Shown here: positions 28,061-37,180 of the stretch, in pieces
Position numbering within the stretch: position 1 is the stretch's first letter
Layout: each line of letters begins with the position of its first letter
Assembly (NCBI GenBank): GCA_963848675.1
Contig: CAWKEY010000042.1
Coordinates: forward strand, 1-43,054
Source: CAWKEY01 sp963848675
GTDB lineage: Bacteria; Pseudomonadota; Gammaproteobacteria; Methylococcales; Methylomonadaceae
DNA: 43,054 nucleotides
Direction: 5' to 3'
Program-made: the position numbers and the translations under genes
The notes under the pieces: generated by a model
What the model saw: only the letters and a program-made list of their open reading frames with translations
What the model was told of the DNA's origin: nothing
The model's database searches: none

Positions 28061-28200
28061 ACGTTACATATCCTGAATTCATAACAGTAACGCTGTTAAG
28101 CGATCATTCCGTGATGTGGCATTGGTCTCGCGCTGCATTCACGCGATCCCTCATGGCCTGTCGGGTAGCCGGACGCGGTTGCCCGCGCCCAACCCCCTCA

Positions 28201-28234
28201 GAACCGTGCATGGGTCTTTCGATCCACACGGCTC
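28201..28234 (-). ncRNA. Group II intron domain V (intron B)
   Basis: The minus strand begins GAGCCGTG and ends GCACGGTTC, the 34-nt catalytic hairpin with the AGC triad and a GAAA loop (GATCGAAAGACC). A domain VI stem follows to 28160. It lies 57 nt after the stop of the RT gene at 28292. Confidence 0.92.
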
Positions 28235-28291
28235 AAGCCTCTACTAAGGCATCTTTCGACACCCGGTACCACAACTATATTTTCCGGCATA

Positions 28292-29109
28292 CTAATAACT
28301 CCTACGGCAATTGAGATGGTACATTCGGAGATTGCTTGCTGCATCCGTACCGCCTTCAGTTCTTTTCACAATATGACGAGTCTCCCAAGGGGTACCCTTT
28401 GCGATTGGTTCTTGACAGGCTGAACACAGGCCATCTTGTTTTAGCCAGACCCAGTAAAGCTTCCGGCGACCTCTCGACGAGCGCTGCATTTTCATGCCCC
28501 ATCTGGATTCGAAGTACGGCTCCCATTTGGGGTCATGCGGATTGGCATCAGCTTTAATCTTGACATGCCGTTGTATTGGCGTATCAGATTCTTTCAGCAA
28601 GATGATCTCCTTTTGTGTGCCATCCTCAATTTTCTCTGTTGCGGCAAATACCCAGTTTCGGGCGCCCCTGGATTTAAAGTATTTTCCCTTAACCCATGGG
28701 GTTCTTTTATTTGGATGCCTTCTTGCCGCCCATCGCCATAGCATTGACCAGACATCGCTATCAACCCGAACAAAGGTTTCCTTTGCGACTACATGGCTAT
28801 GGTAATTCGCCCATCCCCGTAAAATAGGATTGAGCAACCTTATCAGATTTGCCTGTTTAGCCGACTTGTTGCCATTGATGATTTCGCGGATTTTATCAAG
28901 ATGCGCTTTGACATTCGCTTTCGACGGCTTCATCAGTAACGTGCCGCTATACTTTCGAATATTCCATCCGAGGAAATCAAACCCTTCCTTGATATGCGTT
29001 ATTTTGGTTTTTTCCGGCGAGAGGACTAGCCCGCGTTCTGCCAGGAATTCTACCACTGCGGGTTTGACCTCATGTTCCAGCCACTCTTTCGAGTTGCCGG
29101 TGATGATGA
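28292..29109 (-). pseudogene. C-terminal part of intron B RT-maturase with HNH endonuclease
   Basis: Begins mid-domain at TC-ATC-ATC-ACC-GGC (F)IITGNSKEW, the residues directly after YADD in an intron RT. It includes RT-7 (GFDFLGWNIRKYSG), the maturase X domain (IIN..KSAKQANLIRLLNPILRGWANYHSH) and a C-terminal HNH (CSACQEPI ... HIVKRTEGGTDAASNLRMYHLNC). The upstream part lies at 34420-35021. Open frame upstream of 29109 (to 29248) is intron A sequence and not part of this protein. The HNH gives second-strand cleavage in retrohoming. Confidence 0.93.
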
Positions 29110-29147
29110 GTCGAGTCACCCGAGGGAACCGCCCCCTCAGGTGCTCA

Positions 29148-29183
29148 CAGATCCGGACTTGAACGTCTCCGCTCATCCGGCTC
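29148..29183 (-). ncRNA. Group II intron domain V (intron A)
   Basis: The minus strand starts GAGCCGGATGAGC, has the loop GGAGAC and ends GTCCGGATCTG; AGC triad present. It begins directly after the TAG stop (29184-29186) of the intron A RT gene. Domain VI (CACCTGAGGG ... CCCTCGGGTG, then ACTCGAC) follows to 29110. Confidence 0.92.
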
Positions 29184-30372
29184 CTATCGTCCAGCCGTTG
29201 CATACAGCACTTTCCAATGAGCAAACAAATTCGGCTGTTTCCGCGCAATGCGATTCAGCCACTGTGCCGCTCGTCTTTTATGATGCCGTAGGCGTTTGTA
29301 TTTTCGCGTCGCCCAAATAACCAAGCGTCGCTCAAGACATTTCAGGATCGGATAGAGTGCTGACTTATAATAACGACTGAAGTAGTTGATCCACCCTTGA
29401 ATAATCGGATTGAACATTCGGGCTAAATCTTCCAAGCTCTTGTCGCTACGCTTTGGCCAGCTCCACCCTCTGGATGTGCGCCGAATAGCTTTAGCTGCTT
29501 TATTGCTGATCGCCGGACTGAAGTTGATAAAGTATTTCCCCCAACGGTTCTTTGAGCGTCTGGGGCGAAACGTATAGCCCAGAAAATCAAATACCGTGTT
29601 CGGATACTCGCCTTGCCGGTCGTCATCCTGACAGTAGACAATCTTCGTCTTCTCAGGATGAAGTTCCAAACCGACGTCCTTCATTCGTACGTTCAGCGCT
29701 TGCTTCAGTTGTTCCGCCTGGGCTTCGCTCTTGCAGTGGCACACACTATCATCTGCATAACGTTCGAAGGGAATGTCGGGATATTCCCGCTTCATCCATT
29801 CGTCGAATGCATAGTGCAAAAAGAGATTCGCCAGCAAAGGACTGGCAACACCACCTTGTGGCGTTCCTTTCTGCGGCTTTTTACAGATCCCATCCGGCAT
29901 TTCAATCGGGGCTTTAAGCCACCGTTCAATGTATAGAAGGACCCATTTCTCTTTCGCATGTGCGCGCACTGCCCGCATCATGAGTTCATGATCGATATTA
30001 TCGAAGAAACCTTTGATATCGAGATCGAGGACCCAGTCGTTTTTCCAACAGCGCTGTCGCGCCATCCCCACCGCATCCAATGCCGATTTACCCGGTCGAT
30101 AGCCATAGGAATCAGGATGGAAATGTTTTTCCAATTCCGGCTCCAGATGTGTCTTGACTACCATTTGAGCAACTCGGTCAGCTACTGTGGGGATGCCCAG
30201 AGGCCTTATTCCACCGTCACTTTTGGGTATTTCTACCCGTAGCACCGGTTGTGGAAAGTAGCTGCCTGAGGCCAGACGATTCCACAGCTTGTAGAGATTA
30301 TCTTGCAAATCCTCTTCAAACTTTTCGAGCGTCTGACCATCCACTCCGGCAGCTCCCTTATTAGCCTTGACC

Positions 30373-31719
30373 CTGAGGTATCCCCACAAAATATCAATAA
30401 AAAACAATGCATTATTGGATAAGATTTGGATAAAGATAAGATTTAAGTCGGTCTGAGCATAAGAATTCATTCTAAAATAATAATCTGGAAGGATAAATTT
30501 ATGTCAATTATTGCTCTGCTGCATAACTTGTTAAAAGAAAAACTTCCTAGCATTCATGCTACTCGATTCACAGCGCTGATGGCTGCAGTCGAGGCTGGGT
30601 TGAAAGGAGCGTCGGTATCGATTACGCAACTCGGACGGACGCTTTCCGGACCGGCCTGCATCAAACACAAAATCAAACGCATGGATCGTTTAGCCGGGAA
30701 TCGCCATCTTAACACCGAACGCATGGCGATCTACGGTGCTATGACCCAATGGCTATTGCAGTCCCTGCCCATGCCGTTGATCCTTATCGACTGGTCGCCC
30801 CTGACCGCAGATCAGCATCAGCAGCTCTTACGAGCAGCGCTGCCTACGGGAGGACGTTCCGTTACCTTGTACGAAGAAATTCATCCCATTAAAAAACTGG
30901 GCAACCGCCGGGTACAGCAGCGATTTCTCAGCAGTTTGCAAGCATTGCTACCCGCTAATGTAACGCCTATCATCGTTGCCGATTCCGGATTTCGCACGCC
31001 ATTTTTTCGCGAAGTTGAAAGTTTGGGCTGGCATTGGCTCGGACGAATTCGCAATAGGGATTTCATTGCCTGGGCCAACCGGCCTAACGATTGGCTGGCG
31101 GCAAAGTCACTCTACGCCAAAGCCACTCGAAAACCCAAGTGCTTGGGCCCGGCCCGTTGGGTGCGTAGCCACCCGCTAGACGGTGAGTTGGTGACATTTT
31201 ATCAGCCCGCCAAAGGCCGGAAACACCTGACGGCCCAACATCGTCCAAGCCAATCCAGTGCCAGTCGTAAACACGCCAAACGCGAAAAAGAGCCTTGGCT
31301 TCTGGTCGTATCGCCCTCGCTAAAAGCGTTTTCTGCGGCGCGGGTCGTGGATTATTATCGAAGCCGCATGCAAATTGAGGAAGGCCTGCGAGACACAAAA
31401 AGTACGCATTATGGCTTGGATTTTACCAGCGAAAGCCGGATTGAAGCCGAACGCCGCGCCAACCTGTTATTAATCGCCGCGCTCATCATTTTCGCGCTTT
31501 GGCTCACTGGGCTTTGTTTAAAAGGTACTGAAATCGAACGACATATCAAAGTCAACAGCAACCAGAATCACTCACCGTATTCGGTTATATTTCTCGCCCG
31601 AATCGCCTGCCGCTATGTTGCCTTTGAGTTGTCCGCCTCAATGTTGGAACAGGCGCAAGCTCTTTTATTAAACTACTTCGACTCATTCGAGGGAGGGTAA
31701 ATTCGTGGGGATACCTCAG
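30373..31719 (+). mobile_element. IS10-like IS4-family element, copy 2
   Basis: 1347 bp with the same 15-bp ends as copy 1, in opposite orientation, flanked by GCCTTGACC on both sides (30364-30372 and 31720-31728). The different duplication shows independent insertion, here into the RT gene of intron A. Near-identity to copy 1 implies a recent event. Confidence 0.97.
30501..31700 (+). CDS. IS4-family (IS10 group) transposase, copy 2
   Basis: 399 residues, identical in sequence to the product of 16101-17300: same DDE residues (LIDWSPL, IVADSGF, YRSRMQIEEGLRD). Reads against the intron genes that surround it. Presumably functional. Confidence 0.96.
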   Translation: MSIIALLHNLLKEKLPSIHATRFTALMAAVEAGLKGASVSITQLGRTLSGPACIKHKIKRMDRLAGNRHLNTERMAIYGAMTQWLLQSLPMPLILIDWSPLTADQHQQLLRAALPTGGRSVTLYEEIHPIKKLGNRRVQQRFLSSLQALLPANVTPIIVADSGFRTPFFREVESLGWHWLGRIRNRDFIAWANRPNDWLAAKSLYAKATRKPKCLGPARWVRSHPLDGELVTFYQPAKGRKHLTAQHRPSQSSASRKHAKREKEPWLLVVSPSLKAFSAARVVDYYRSRMQIEEGLRDTKSTHYGLDFTSESRIEAERRANLLLIAALIIFALWLTGLCLKGTEIERHIKVNSNQNHSPYSVIFLARIACRYVAFELSASMLEQAQALLLNYFDSFEGG

Positions 31720-31922
31720 GCCTTGACCCTTTTATACGCCTCCCAAACTTGGCGTTTAGTAATACAAAATGGCTTTGCTTGTTTCAATCCAATCCTCCCG
31801 TTTCCGGTTGTTTTCTTTAGTTCAAGCTGAACAATGCTTCCCCTTCGCTCCAATCCCATTACAGAATCTTCATCACTGTCGGGTCGGAGGAGGCGCGCCG
31901 AAACGCTAGCCTCCGTCCGCCG

Positions 31923-31958
31923 CTCAAACTGGACATGCAGTTTTCCCGCATCCAGCTT
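31923..31958 (-). ncRNA. Group II intron domain V (intron C)
   Basis: The minus strand begins AAGCTGGATGCGGGAAAACT and ends GTCCAGTTTGAG, with the AGC triad and a GNRA-type loop. It starts directly after the TGA stop of the intron C RT gene (31959). Domain VI follows to 31878. Confidence 0.9.
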
Positions 31959-33343
31959 TCACAAGGCGGCCCTTGGCGGATTTAAAGAAGGTATTAAATG
32001 AATTAAGCTTACCAGCCCCAACTCACCGTACAAACGGGTGCCAGGTAATTGCATCCAGCCACAATTTCGCCATCGTTTATGACGTTGTGACCAGAGTCGC
32101 CTGATAATCCAACGGTCAAGTTGGTTGAACAACTTTCTGACGTGGGCTTTCTTGTAGTAGTTGCCCCAGCCGCGGATGACCGGATTAATTTCGTCAATCA
32201 GCTCTTGGGTACTCAAAGGTGCTTTTCGTCGGGTTCGCTTTCTGATTTGTTCTTTAAAGTGGTCAATCGACTTCTGCCGCGGATAGACATACAGCGAACC
32301 CTGTCGGATACCGCTTTTGATCTTGTACGCAGGCAACTTTAGTGGCTGCTTTCCACGCTTGATCTTGTAGCCTAAAAACTCAAACCCATGTCGAACATGG
32401 ACAATCCGAGTCTTCTCCTTATGCAAAACAACGCCCAACTTTTCCAGAACTTTTGACGCAAAGATCAGTACCGCCTGAGCTTGTGCTCTGGTTTGGCACG
32501 TCACCAGCCAATCATCAGCAAACCGGGTTAATCGATACCCCTTGCGGCGCATCTCTCGGTCAAACGGAGTCAAAAGAATATTGCTGATCAGCGGTGAAAT
32601 CACTCCACCCTGGGGAACGCCCATAACGGTAGGATGAATCCTGTTATCCTGTAAATAGCCAACTTTCATCATCGATTCTAAAAGTCTCAATACACCTCCG
32701 TCCGCTATCCGCTGATTGAGCATTTCCATGAGTTTGTCATGGTCAGCCGATCCGAAAAAATCTTTCAAATCTGCATCCACAACCCATTCATTTCCTTGCT
32801 CTAGTTCGCTCCAGATCTTTCTCATCGCATCTTTTGCTGATCTTCCTCGCCGATATCCAAAACTGGCTTCATCGAATACAGGCTCGAAGATAGGCTCTAG
32901 TCGGTTAAGTAGCGCCTGTTGACACACTCTATCGTAAATAGTCGGTATGCCAAGCGGACGATACTTGCCCGGCTGTCCACTCTTGGGTATTAAGTGGCGT
33001 TTAACGGGTTGCGGTTGGTACGTCTGCTTGATCAGTTCATTATGAAGTCTGTCGAGATTCCCTTGCAGGTTTTCCCCAAACTCTGCGGTGGTGATGAGCC
33101 ACGACTGGTCGTGCAACAATTAACCGCTGACCGGTTCAATTTCAAGTTTATGCTCTGCCCATCAATACCGCCTGCTCCCCGGTTCCGTTTTACTTTCTCC
33201 CAAGCTAACTCCAAGTTCTTCAGCTTATAAACTTTGTCCACTAATGAGTGAACCTTCTTTTCTCCTGTTGGATTCAGCCAATGCACTAATCTCCTCGGTT
33301 CATCGCCTAGGGGTTTTTCACTTAAGGAACTGTTCCTTGCCAT
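31959..33343 (-). pseudogene. Intron C reverse transcriptase-maturase, frameshifted
   Basis: Starts ATG 33343 (MARNSSLSEKPLGDEPRRLVHWLNPTGEKK...). The N-terminal frame reads VKRNRGAGGIDGQS and then loses register; the RT core continues in another frame from about 33119 (FGENLQGNLDRLHNELIKQTYQPQPV). A frameshift lies between about 33160 and 33085. RT motifs: YRPLGIPTIYDRV, SFGYRRGRSAKDA, VPQGGVISPLISN and RFADDWLVT (FADD, a tolerated variant of YADD). Maturase helix (INPVIRGWGNYYKK) at the C-terminus, no HNH. The RT family differs from introns A and B. Confidence 0.88.
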
Positions 33344-34419
33344 AAACTTTACTCTTTAGATTACTTGTCTTTGTCCAACCACCTTGCCGACCGCCTTCCC
33401 CAGCACACTCTGCTGCCATTTTCATGGTCACCTTATTTTCATAACGCTTCAGGTACTATTCAGTCGTCCGACTACTCATAGAACATCGTTCACCATTTCG
33501 TGTTTGCTTATAGGTTCACTTATCTCAGCGCCACCTGAAAATTCTATGAGTTCTCCTGGGGTCACGTATTAATCTTCCACACCGTGCCATCCGCACACAC
33601 CTTGGTTCGATGGGTGGATAAGAACGCCTTCGCCTCCATAGTGCAGGCTCGACCTTGCCCCATCTTTGGCCGACCGGTTCATCTATAGAGTCGCCTCTTC
33701 GATTACGGCCCGGTGTTTCTCCTCAAACCCTTCGGATTCCACCTCGCGGTGGACACCCTGTCCTCCGGTTGTCTTTCAACAGTACACCCGACTTAGGCTC
33801 AACCTTGGCTATGTCCACCGTTTCCAGCTTCGTGCCCGTTTAGGCTTCTCCTTATCTGTATACCCCGGCTAGCAAGGCATTACCCCCGCTTTTGGATATA
33901 GCACTCCTTATCAGAATGCCAGAGGGACTTTAACCCTCCTGATTAATGCGCTGCCCAGCGCACACTACGGGTTGCTCCGCCCCTGTGCTCCGCATCGGTA
34001 CTCTGACACTTATGGGGCTTCCACTTGTGTTTCTCCCTTGGCATCGGAGCGACAGGTTCCCACGTTCCACATAAGAGCCTGAATTTAGTTCATGCCACCT
34101 TCATGCCGGATGCCATCTAGCCAGTAAACAGGTATCCGCTAGACTGTTCCCGAAGTAACGACTACCCCTCGGTTTTGACATCATCCCTACGCTTTCGACA
34201 CTTCAGCAGTGGTTCACTTGCGTTCATCTCCTAAATTCCTACCTGACAAAGTCTTGCTCTGCCTTTTCCGTAACGCTCACCACAACAGCTCTTAACTGTT
34301 GCAGCTTACGGTGGTTTGAAACCTCCCCCTGTAGAGCGGTTTCGAGGGGCCCTCCCTCATCTCTTATGCAGCATAGCTGCACGGAGGACTTCGTCCTCCT
34401 GTGCGCCTTCGTGGCACAC

Positions 34420-35021
34420 AGTCATCCGCATAACGCACCATGTTCATTTTCAGACGTCTCCACTTCGCTCCCGGAAATTTCTCCGCCAGCATTGCTTCGA
34501 GGCCATCCAAGCGTCATGTTTGCCAGCACCGGACTGAAATGATACCGCCTTGCGGGGTGCCTGCCTCTGTGGGGAAGAGTTCGTTTTGATACACGAATCC
34601 CGCCTTAAGCCACTTCCTTAGAATCACCTTGTCCGTTGGGATATTGGAGATCATCCAGTCATGACTAATTTTGTCGAAACAGCCTTGGATATCGGCCTCC
34701 AGCACCCACTCCGCTGCTACCTTTTTCGAGAGGCAATTGAAGCATTGCGCCCCTGCATCGGCAGTTGAACGTTCCGGCCTGAACCCATAGGAATTCAAAT
34801 CGGCGGTGGTTTCCGCGACGGGTTCCAACGCCAGCAGATGTAACGCTTGCATGGCGCGGCACTTCATTACGGGTATGCCGAGCGGCCTTGTCTTGCCATT
34901 CTTCTTCGGAATTAATACCCTCCGAAGCGGAAGCGGCGAATAACCCCGCCTCTTCATCGACGCTATCGCGTTGATCTTTGCCACCGATGTTTTCCATATG
35001 ACCTTGTCCACACCCGGTAAA
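34420..35021 (-). pseudogene. Central RT part of intron B maturase
   Basis: Reads PGVDKVIWKTSVAKINAIA, then RRVLIPKKNGKTRPLGIPVMKCRAMQ, SYGFRPERSTADA, DIQGCFDKISHDWM, TPQGGIIS, then with two one-base shifts (about 34536 and 34515) VLANMT...LEAMLAEKFPG and MVRYADD, ending at the intron A insertion. The remainder is at 28292-29109. The N-terminal part was removed with the IS3 insertion at 35022. Not functional as it stands. Confidence 0.9.
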
Positions 35022-35051
35022 TGTCAAAATACTTGTCGCCTTTGATGAAAA

Positions 35052-36119
35052 TTAATGCACACTCATGCTCGTACAATTTGCAGGCGGCGTGCTCGGTTTA
35101 TCGGGATTTAAGAACACCTCAGCTTGCCATTCCCAGTTTCTGATGTCCTTGCTCCAGCGGGCAGGATTCGCCTCTTTAGCGGCACTATAGGTGGCTTTTC
35201 TTGTGTTGAGAATGGCTTGATCTTCGCCGTTATGGCGTTGTTCCGGGGTGACAAAATGGATGCTGCTGTGCCGATGTTCAAGGTTGTACCAGGCCACAAA
35301 GTCCGTCACCCATGTTCTGGCTTCTGCTAATGTCGCGAACGGTTGCAACGGATATTCAGGGCGATATTTCAAGGTTTTGAACAAGGCTTCTGAATAGGGG
35401 TTGTCATTGCTGACCGACGGGCGACTCAAGGAGGGCATGACGCCCAGTTGCTGCAGCGTTGCCAGCATGGTGGCGCCTTTCATCGGACTGCCATTGTCGG
35501 AATGCAAGATCACTTGCCCCTCGGCAATGCCTTCACGTCGACAGATATCACGGATGACATCGGCCGCATAGACACTGTTTTCTTCCACATAAACCTGCCA
35601 GCCGACTATTTTCCGGCTGAAGATATCCATAAAAAGATACAGATAGAAGAATTGACCTTTGACGGCGGTCGCCAGATAGGTAATGTCCCAGCTGTACAGT
35701 TGATTGGGCGCGGTCGCCGATAAGGCCTTGGGTTTTGAGACCTGCCGGGGCGCCTGACTGGCATGCCGATGGGCCAGTTGGTTCTCGGCTTTTAGAATAC
35801 GGTAAAAGGTGGATTCCGAGGCGAGGTATTCTCCCCGCTCTGCCAAGCGCGGTACGATCTGGTGCGGTGTTAGCTGTTTAAACTCCTCGCCATTGGCGGT
35901 GGCGATGACCTGCGCGCGTTCGGCTTCGGACAGCTTATTGGCCGGCGTGAAGGCGCGGGTAATCCGGCCGTCTGCCTGGAGTTCTTCGGGTTGCCGCCAG
36001 CGCTGGAGCGTGCGCGTGCTTAAACCGATAATGCCGCAGGCCTTGTTAAGTCTTGCACCTCCGCTTACAGCGAGGTCGATCCATTCAATCAGTTGTCTGC
36101 GTTCTGCGAGTGCAATCAT
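35052..36119 (-). CDS. IS3-family transposase OrfB (DDE integrase)
   Basis: 355 residues. N-terminal helix-turn-helix (LIEWIDLAVSGGARLNKACGI), then the rve integrase core: Asp in YSWDITYLA, Asp in ILHSDNGSPMKG, Glu in NDNPYSEALFKTLKYRPEYP. Ends with a basic tail at NCTSMSVH. It begins at the ATGA overlap with orfA (36116-36119), so coupled translation or a -1 frameshift product is possible. Confidence 0.93.
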   Translation of the reverse strand: MIALAERRQLIEWIDLAVSGGARLNKACGIIGLSTRTLQRWRQPEELQADGRITRAFTPANKLSEAERAQVIATANGEEFKQLTPHQIVPRLAERGEYLASESTFYRILKAENQLAHRHASQAPRQVSKPKALSATAPNQLYSWDITYLATAVKGQFFYLYLFMDIFSRKIVGWQVYVEENSVYAADVIRDICRREGIAEGQVILHSDNGSPMKGATMLATLQQLGVMPSLSRPSVSNDNPYSEALFKTLKYRPEYPLQPFATLAEARTWVTDFVAWYNLEHRHSSIHFVTPEQRHNGEDQAILNTRKATYSAAKEANPARWSKDIRNWEWQAEVFLNPDKPSTPPANCTSMSVH

Positions 36120-36598
36120 GACGCCTTTTCCTCCCAGAACGCTTGGAACTTTTTTTGCAGCACCAGTAAAGCCGCGGCTTCCGCCAAGGCTTTCTCCTTG
36201 CGTTGTAAGTCCTTTTTCAGTTGCTTGTTTTCATCACGCACGCTTTTATCAGACGGCGCCTGCGCTGACGTGTGCGAGCCGCTGATAAAATCCTGCTGCC
36301 AGGCCTCCAGGTGATGAGGAAACACGCCCTGCGCTCGGCAGAAAGCATTTAAACGCTCCGCTTCCAGGCCATGGCTGGCCATTAAGGCCTGAAAGCGTTC
36401 CTCGGGTGTCCAGTCGACAGGACGTTTAGTCGTTTTATTTTCTGACATTGTTTGCGGACGATAGTGTCTTAACCAGTGTTTTAACGTGAAGACGTTGATG
36501 TTTAATTCCTCGGCAATACACTGTATCGTTTTATCGCCTCTTTGTAACAGTTTTTGAATCGCTTGCTCTCTAAACGCTTGGCTATATTTTGATTTCAT
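36116..36598 (-). CDS. IS3-family OrfA (helix-turn-helix protein)
   Basis: 160 residues. N-terminal HTH of transposase-8 type (YSQAFREQAIQKLLQRGDKTIQCIAEELNINVFTLKHWL), a second HTH-like segment (about 75-115), and a C-terminal coiled coil (VRDENKQLKKDLQRKEKALAEAAALL). Longer than a typical OrfA (about 100). Partner of OrfB in transposition. Confidence 0.9.
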   Translation of the reverse strand: MKSKYSQAFREQAIQKLLQRGDKTIQCIAEELNINVFTLKHWLRHYRPQTMSENKTTKRPVDWTPEERFQALMASHGLEAERLNAFCRAQGVFPHHLEAWQQDFISGSHTSAQAPSDKSVRDENKQLKKDLQRKEKALAEAAALLVLQKKFQAFWEEKAS

Positions 36599-36643
36599 GT
36601 CGAACCTCTTTTTTAAAATTTAGAGGCGACAGATATCCTGACA

Positions 36644-37180
36644 TGGGGGGGTGTTGAAGCGTTCATTTGCTCTCCCTCCGTTTAGATGGTTCTACCAACT
36701 CTCTTGTGAGGAGAGACCATGAGGAAGTCTGCCCGCTTTCGCGTGGGGTAATATTTCAATCCCTATCCGTCCCATTACAGAACGGCATTATGCTTTTTCC
36801 TCGTTCCTATGCCCGCACCGCCATAGGCAGACTTTACAGTCCGCTTTCCCCGGAGGGAGCGATGCGAGGTTTCCACGTTCCGCTTACAGAAGTACGTCGG
36901 GTTAGGTGTCTGCTATCGACCGGGAGGCGAATGGGTCACGAAAGCGTACAGGCAAAGACGCTGTTCCCACCTCCATACCGTTTTGGTCCAAGCGTATTAG
37001 CCATTTCCGCTTGCTTTCAATCACGATCTTTATCGCAGATTCAAATGTTTTCACCATACCGACTATCTAGCACTTTTCAGGCTTATGGCTGCCAGAAGGG
37101 TACGCCTCTCGCGATTGATACCCCGTGCCTTACGGCACATCGTTACATTGTCAGGGTCGCTCTTTATTCAGACCCCTAGA
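36644..37180 (-). ncRNA. 5' structural part of intron B and start of its RT gene
   Basis: Non-coding, structured sequence (domains I-III) with the end of the element near the HU-like gene. The RT start codon is ATG 36666 (MNASTPPH), eight codons before the IS3 boundary. Open frames on the plus strand here are without feature. The 5' end of the intron was not fixed. Confidence 0.7.

Larger units (their letters stand above)
29184..31859 (-). pseudogene. Intron A reverse transcriptase-maturase, interrupted by IS10-like copy 2
   Basis: Original start at ATG 31859 (MGLERRGSIVQLEL...QAKPFCITKRQVWEAYKRVKA), broken at RVKA by the IS at 30373-31719, continuing as NKGAAGVDGQ from 30372 to 29184. Restored length is 439 residues. 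RT motifs: PLGIPTVADRV, SYGYRPGKSALDA, GTPQGGVASPLLAN, RYADDSVCH, FDFLGYTF; maturase X domain at the C-terminus (WINYFSRYY); no HNH. The IS contributes a new ATG inside its end, giving a chimeric frame starting MNSYAQTDLNL at 30470. The downstream part keeps the intact YADD. Confidence 0.93.
31878..33963 (-). mobile_element. Group II intron C, inserted within intron A
   Basis: 5' end GTGCGCTGGG at 33963 (GTGTG at 33965 is an alternative), 3' end ...CGACCCGAC at 31878; 2086 nt. Removing it joins CCCGTAGT to AGTGATGAAG, placing the joined sequence 18 nt before the intron A RT start (31859). Its own RT is on the same strand. CACTATGG (about 33640) can pair with the exon CGTAGT allowing one wobble, a candidate EBS1. 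Domain V is at 31923-31958. Confidence 0.87.
29110..34419 (-). mobile_element. Group II intron A, inserted in intron B's RT gene
   Basis: The 5' end is GTGTGCC at 34419 and the 3' end is ...GGTGACTCGAC at 29110. Removing it joins ...TATGCGGATGACT to TCATCATCACCGGC, which restores Y-A-D-D-F-I-I-T-G in frame; this fixes both junctions. Without intron C (2086 bp) and the IS10-like copy with its duplication (1356 bp) the intron is 1868 nt, a normal size. AGTCGT in a loop (GGGGTAGTCGTTACT, about 34161-34175) can pair with the 5' exon ATGACT and is a candidate EBS1. Confidence 0.92.
35022..36643 (-). mobile_element. IS3-family element inside intron B
   Basis: Ends TGTCAAAATACTTGTCGCC (35022 on) and TGTCAGGATATCTGTCGCC on the complement (ending 36643) are imperfect inverted repeats. 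Length 1622 bp. It contains orfA and orfB overlapping by ATGA. No target duplication is present. Intron B's RT jumps from MNASTPPH on one side to PGVDKVIW on the other, so about 60-70 codons were deleted with or after insertion. Confidence 0.88.
28160..37180 (-). mobile_element. Group II intron B with nested introns and IS elements (5' end approximate)
   Basis: The outermost intron of a nested stack. The 3' end is taken as ...CTACCCGAC at 28160, from the domain VI stem (28160-28200) following domain V (28201-28234). The RT-HNH gene is in pieces: start at 36666, missing segment with an IS3 element at 35022-36643, RT core 34420-35021, interruption by intron A at 29110-34419, and the remainder at 28292-29109. 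The 5' structural part is 36667-about 37180. The exact 5' base was not resolved because a GTGYG start is not evident near the end of the HU-like gene; 37164-37182 is likely. Confidence 0.85.

Noticed and set aside
28292..29248. Complete independent RT gene starting at 29248
   Set aside because: Bases 29110-29248 belong to intron A domains V-VI; the true protein part starts at 29109 and continues from 34420.
29184..30470. Complete RT gene starting at 30470
   Set aside because: The first about 33 codons are IS10-like end sequence; the original start is at 31859 beyond the IS.
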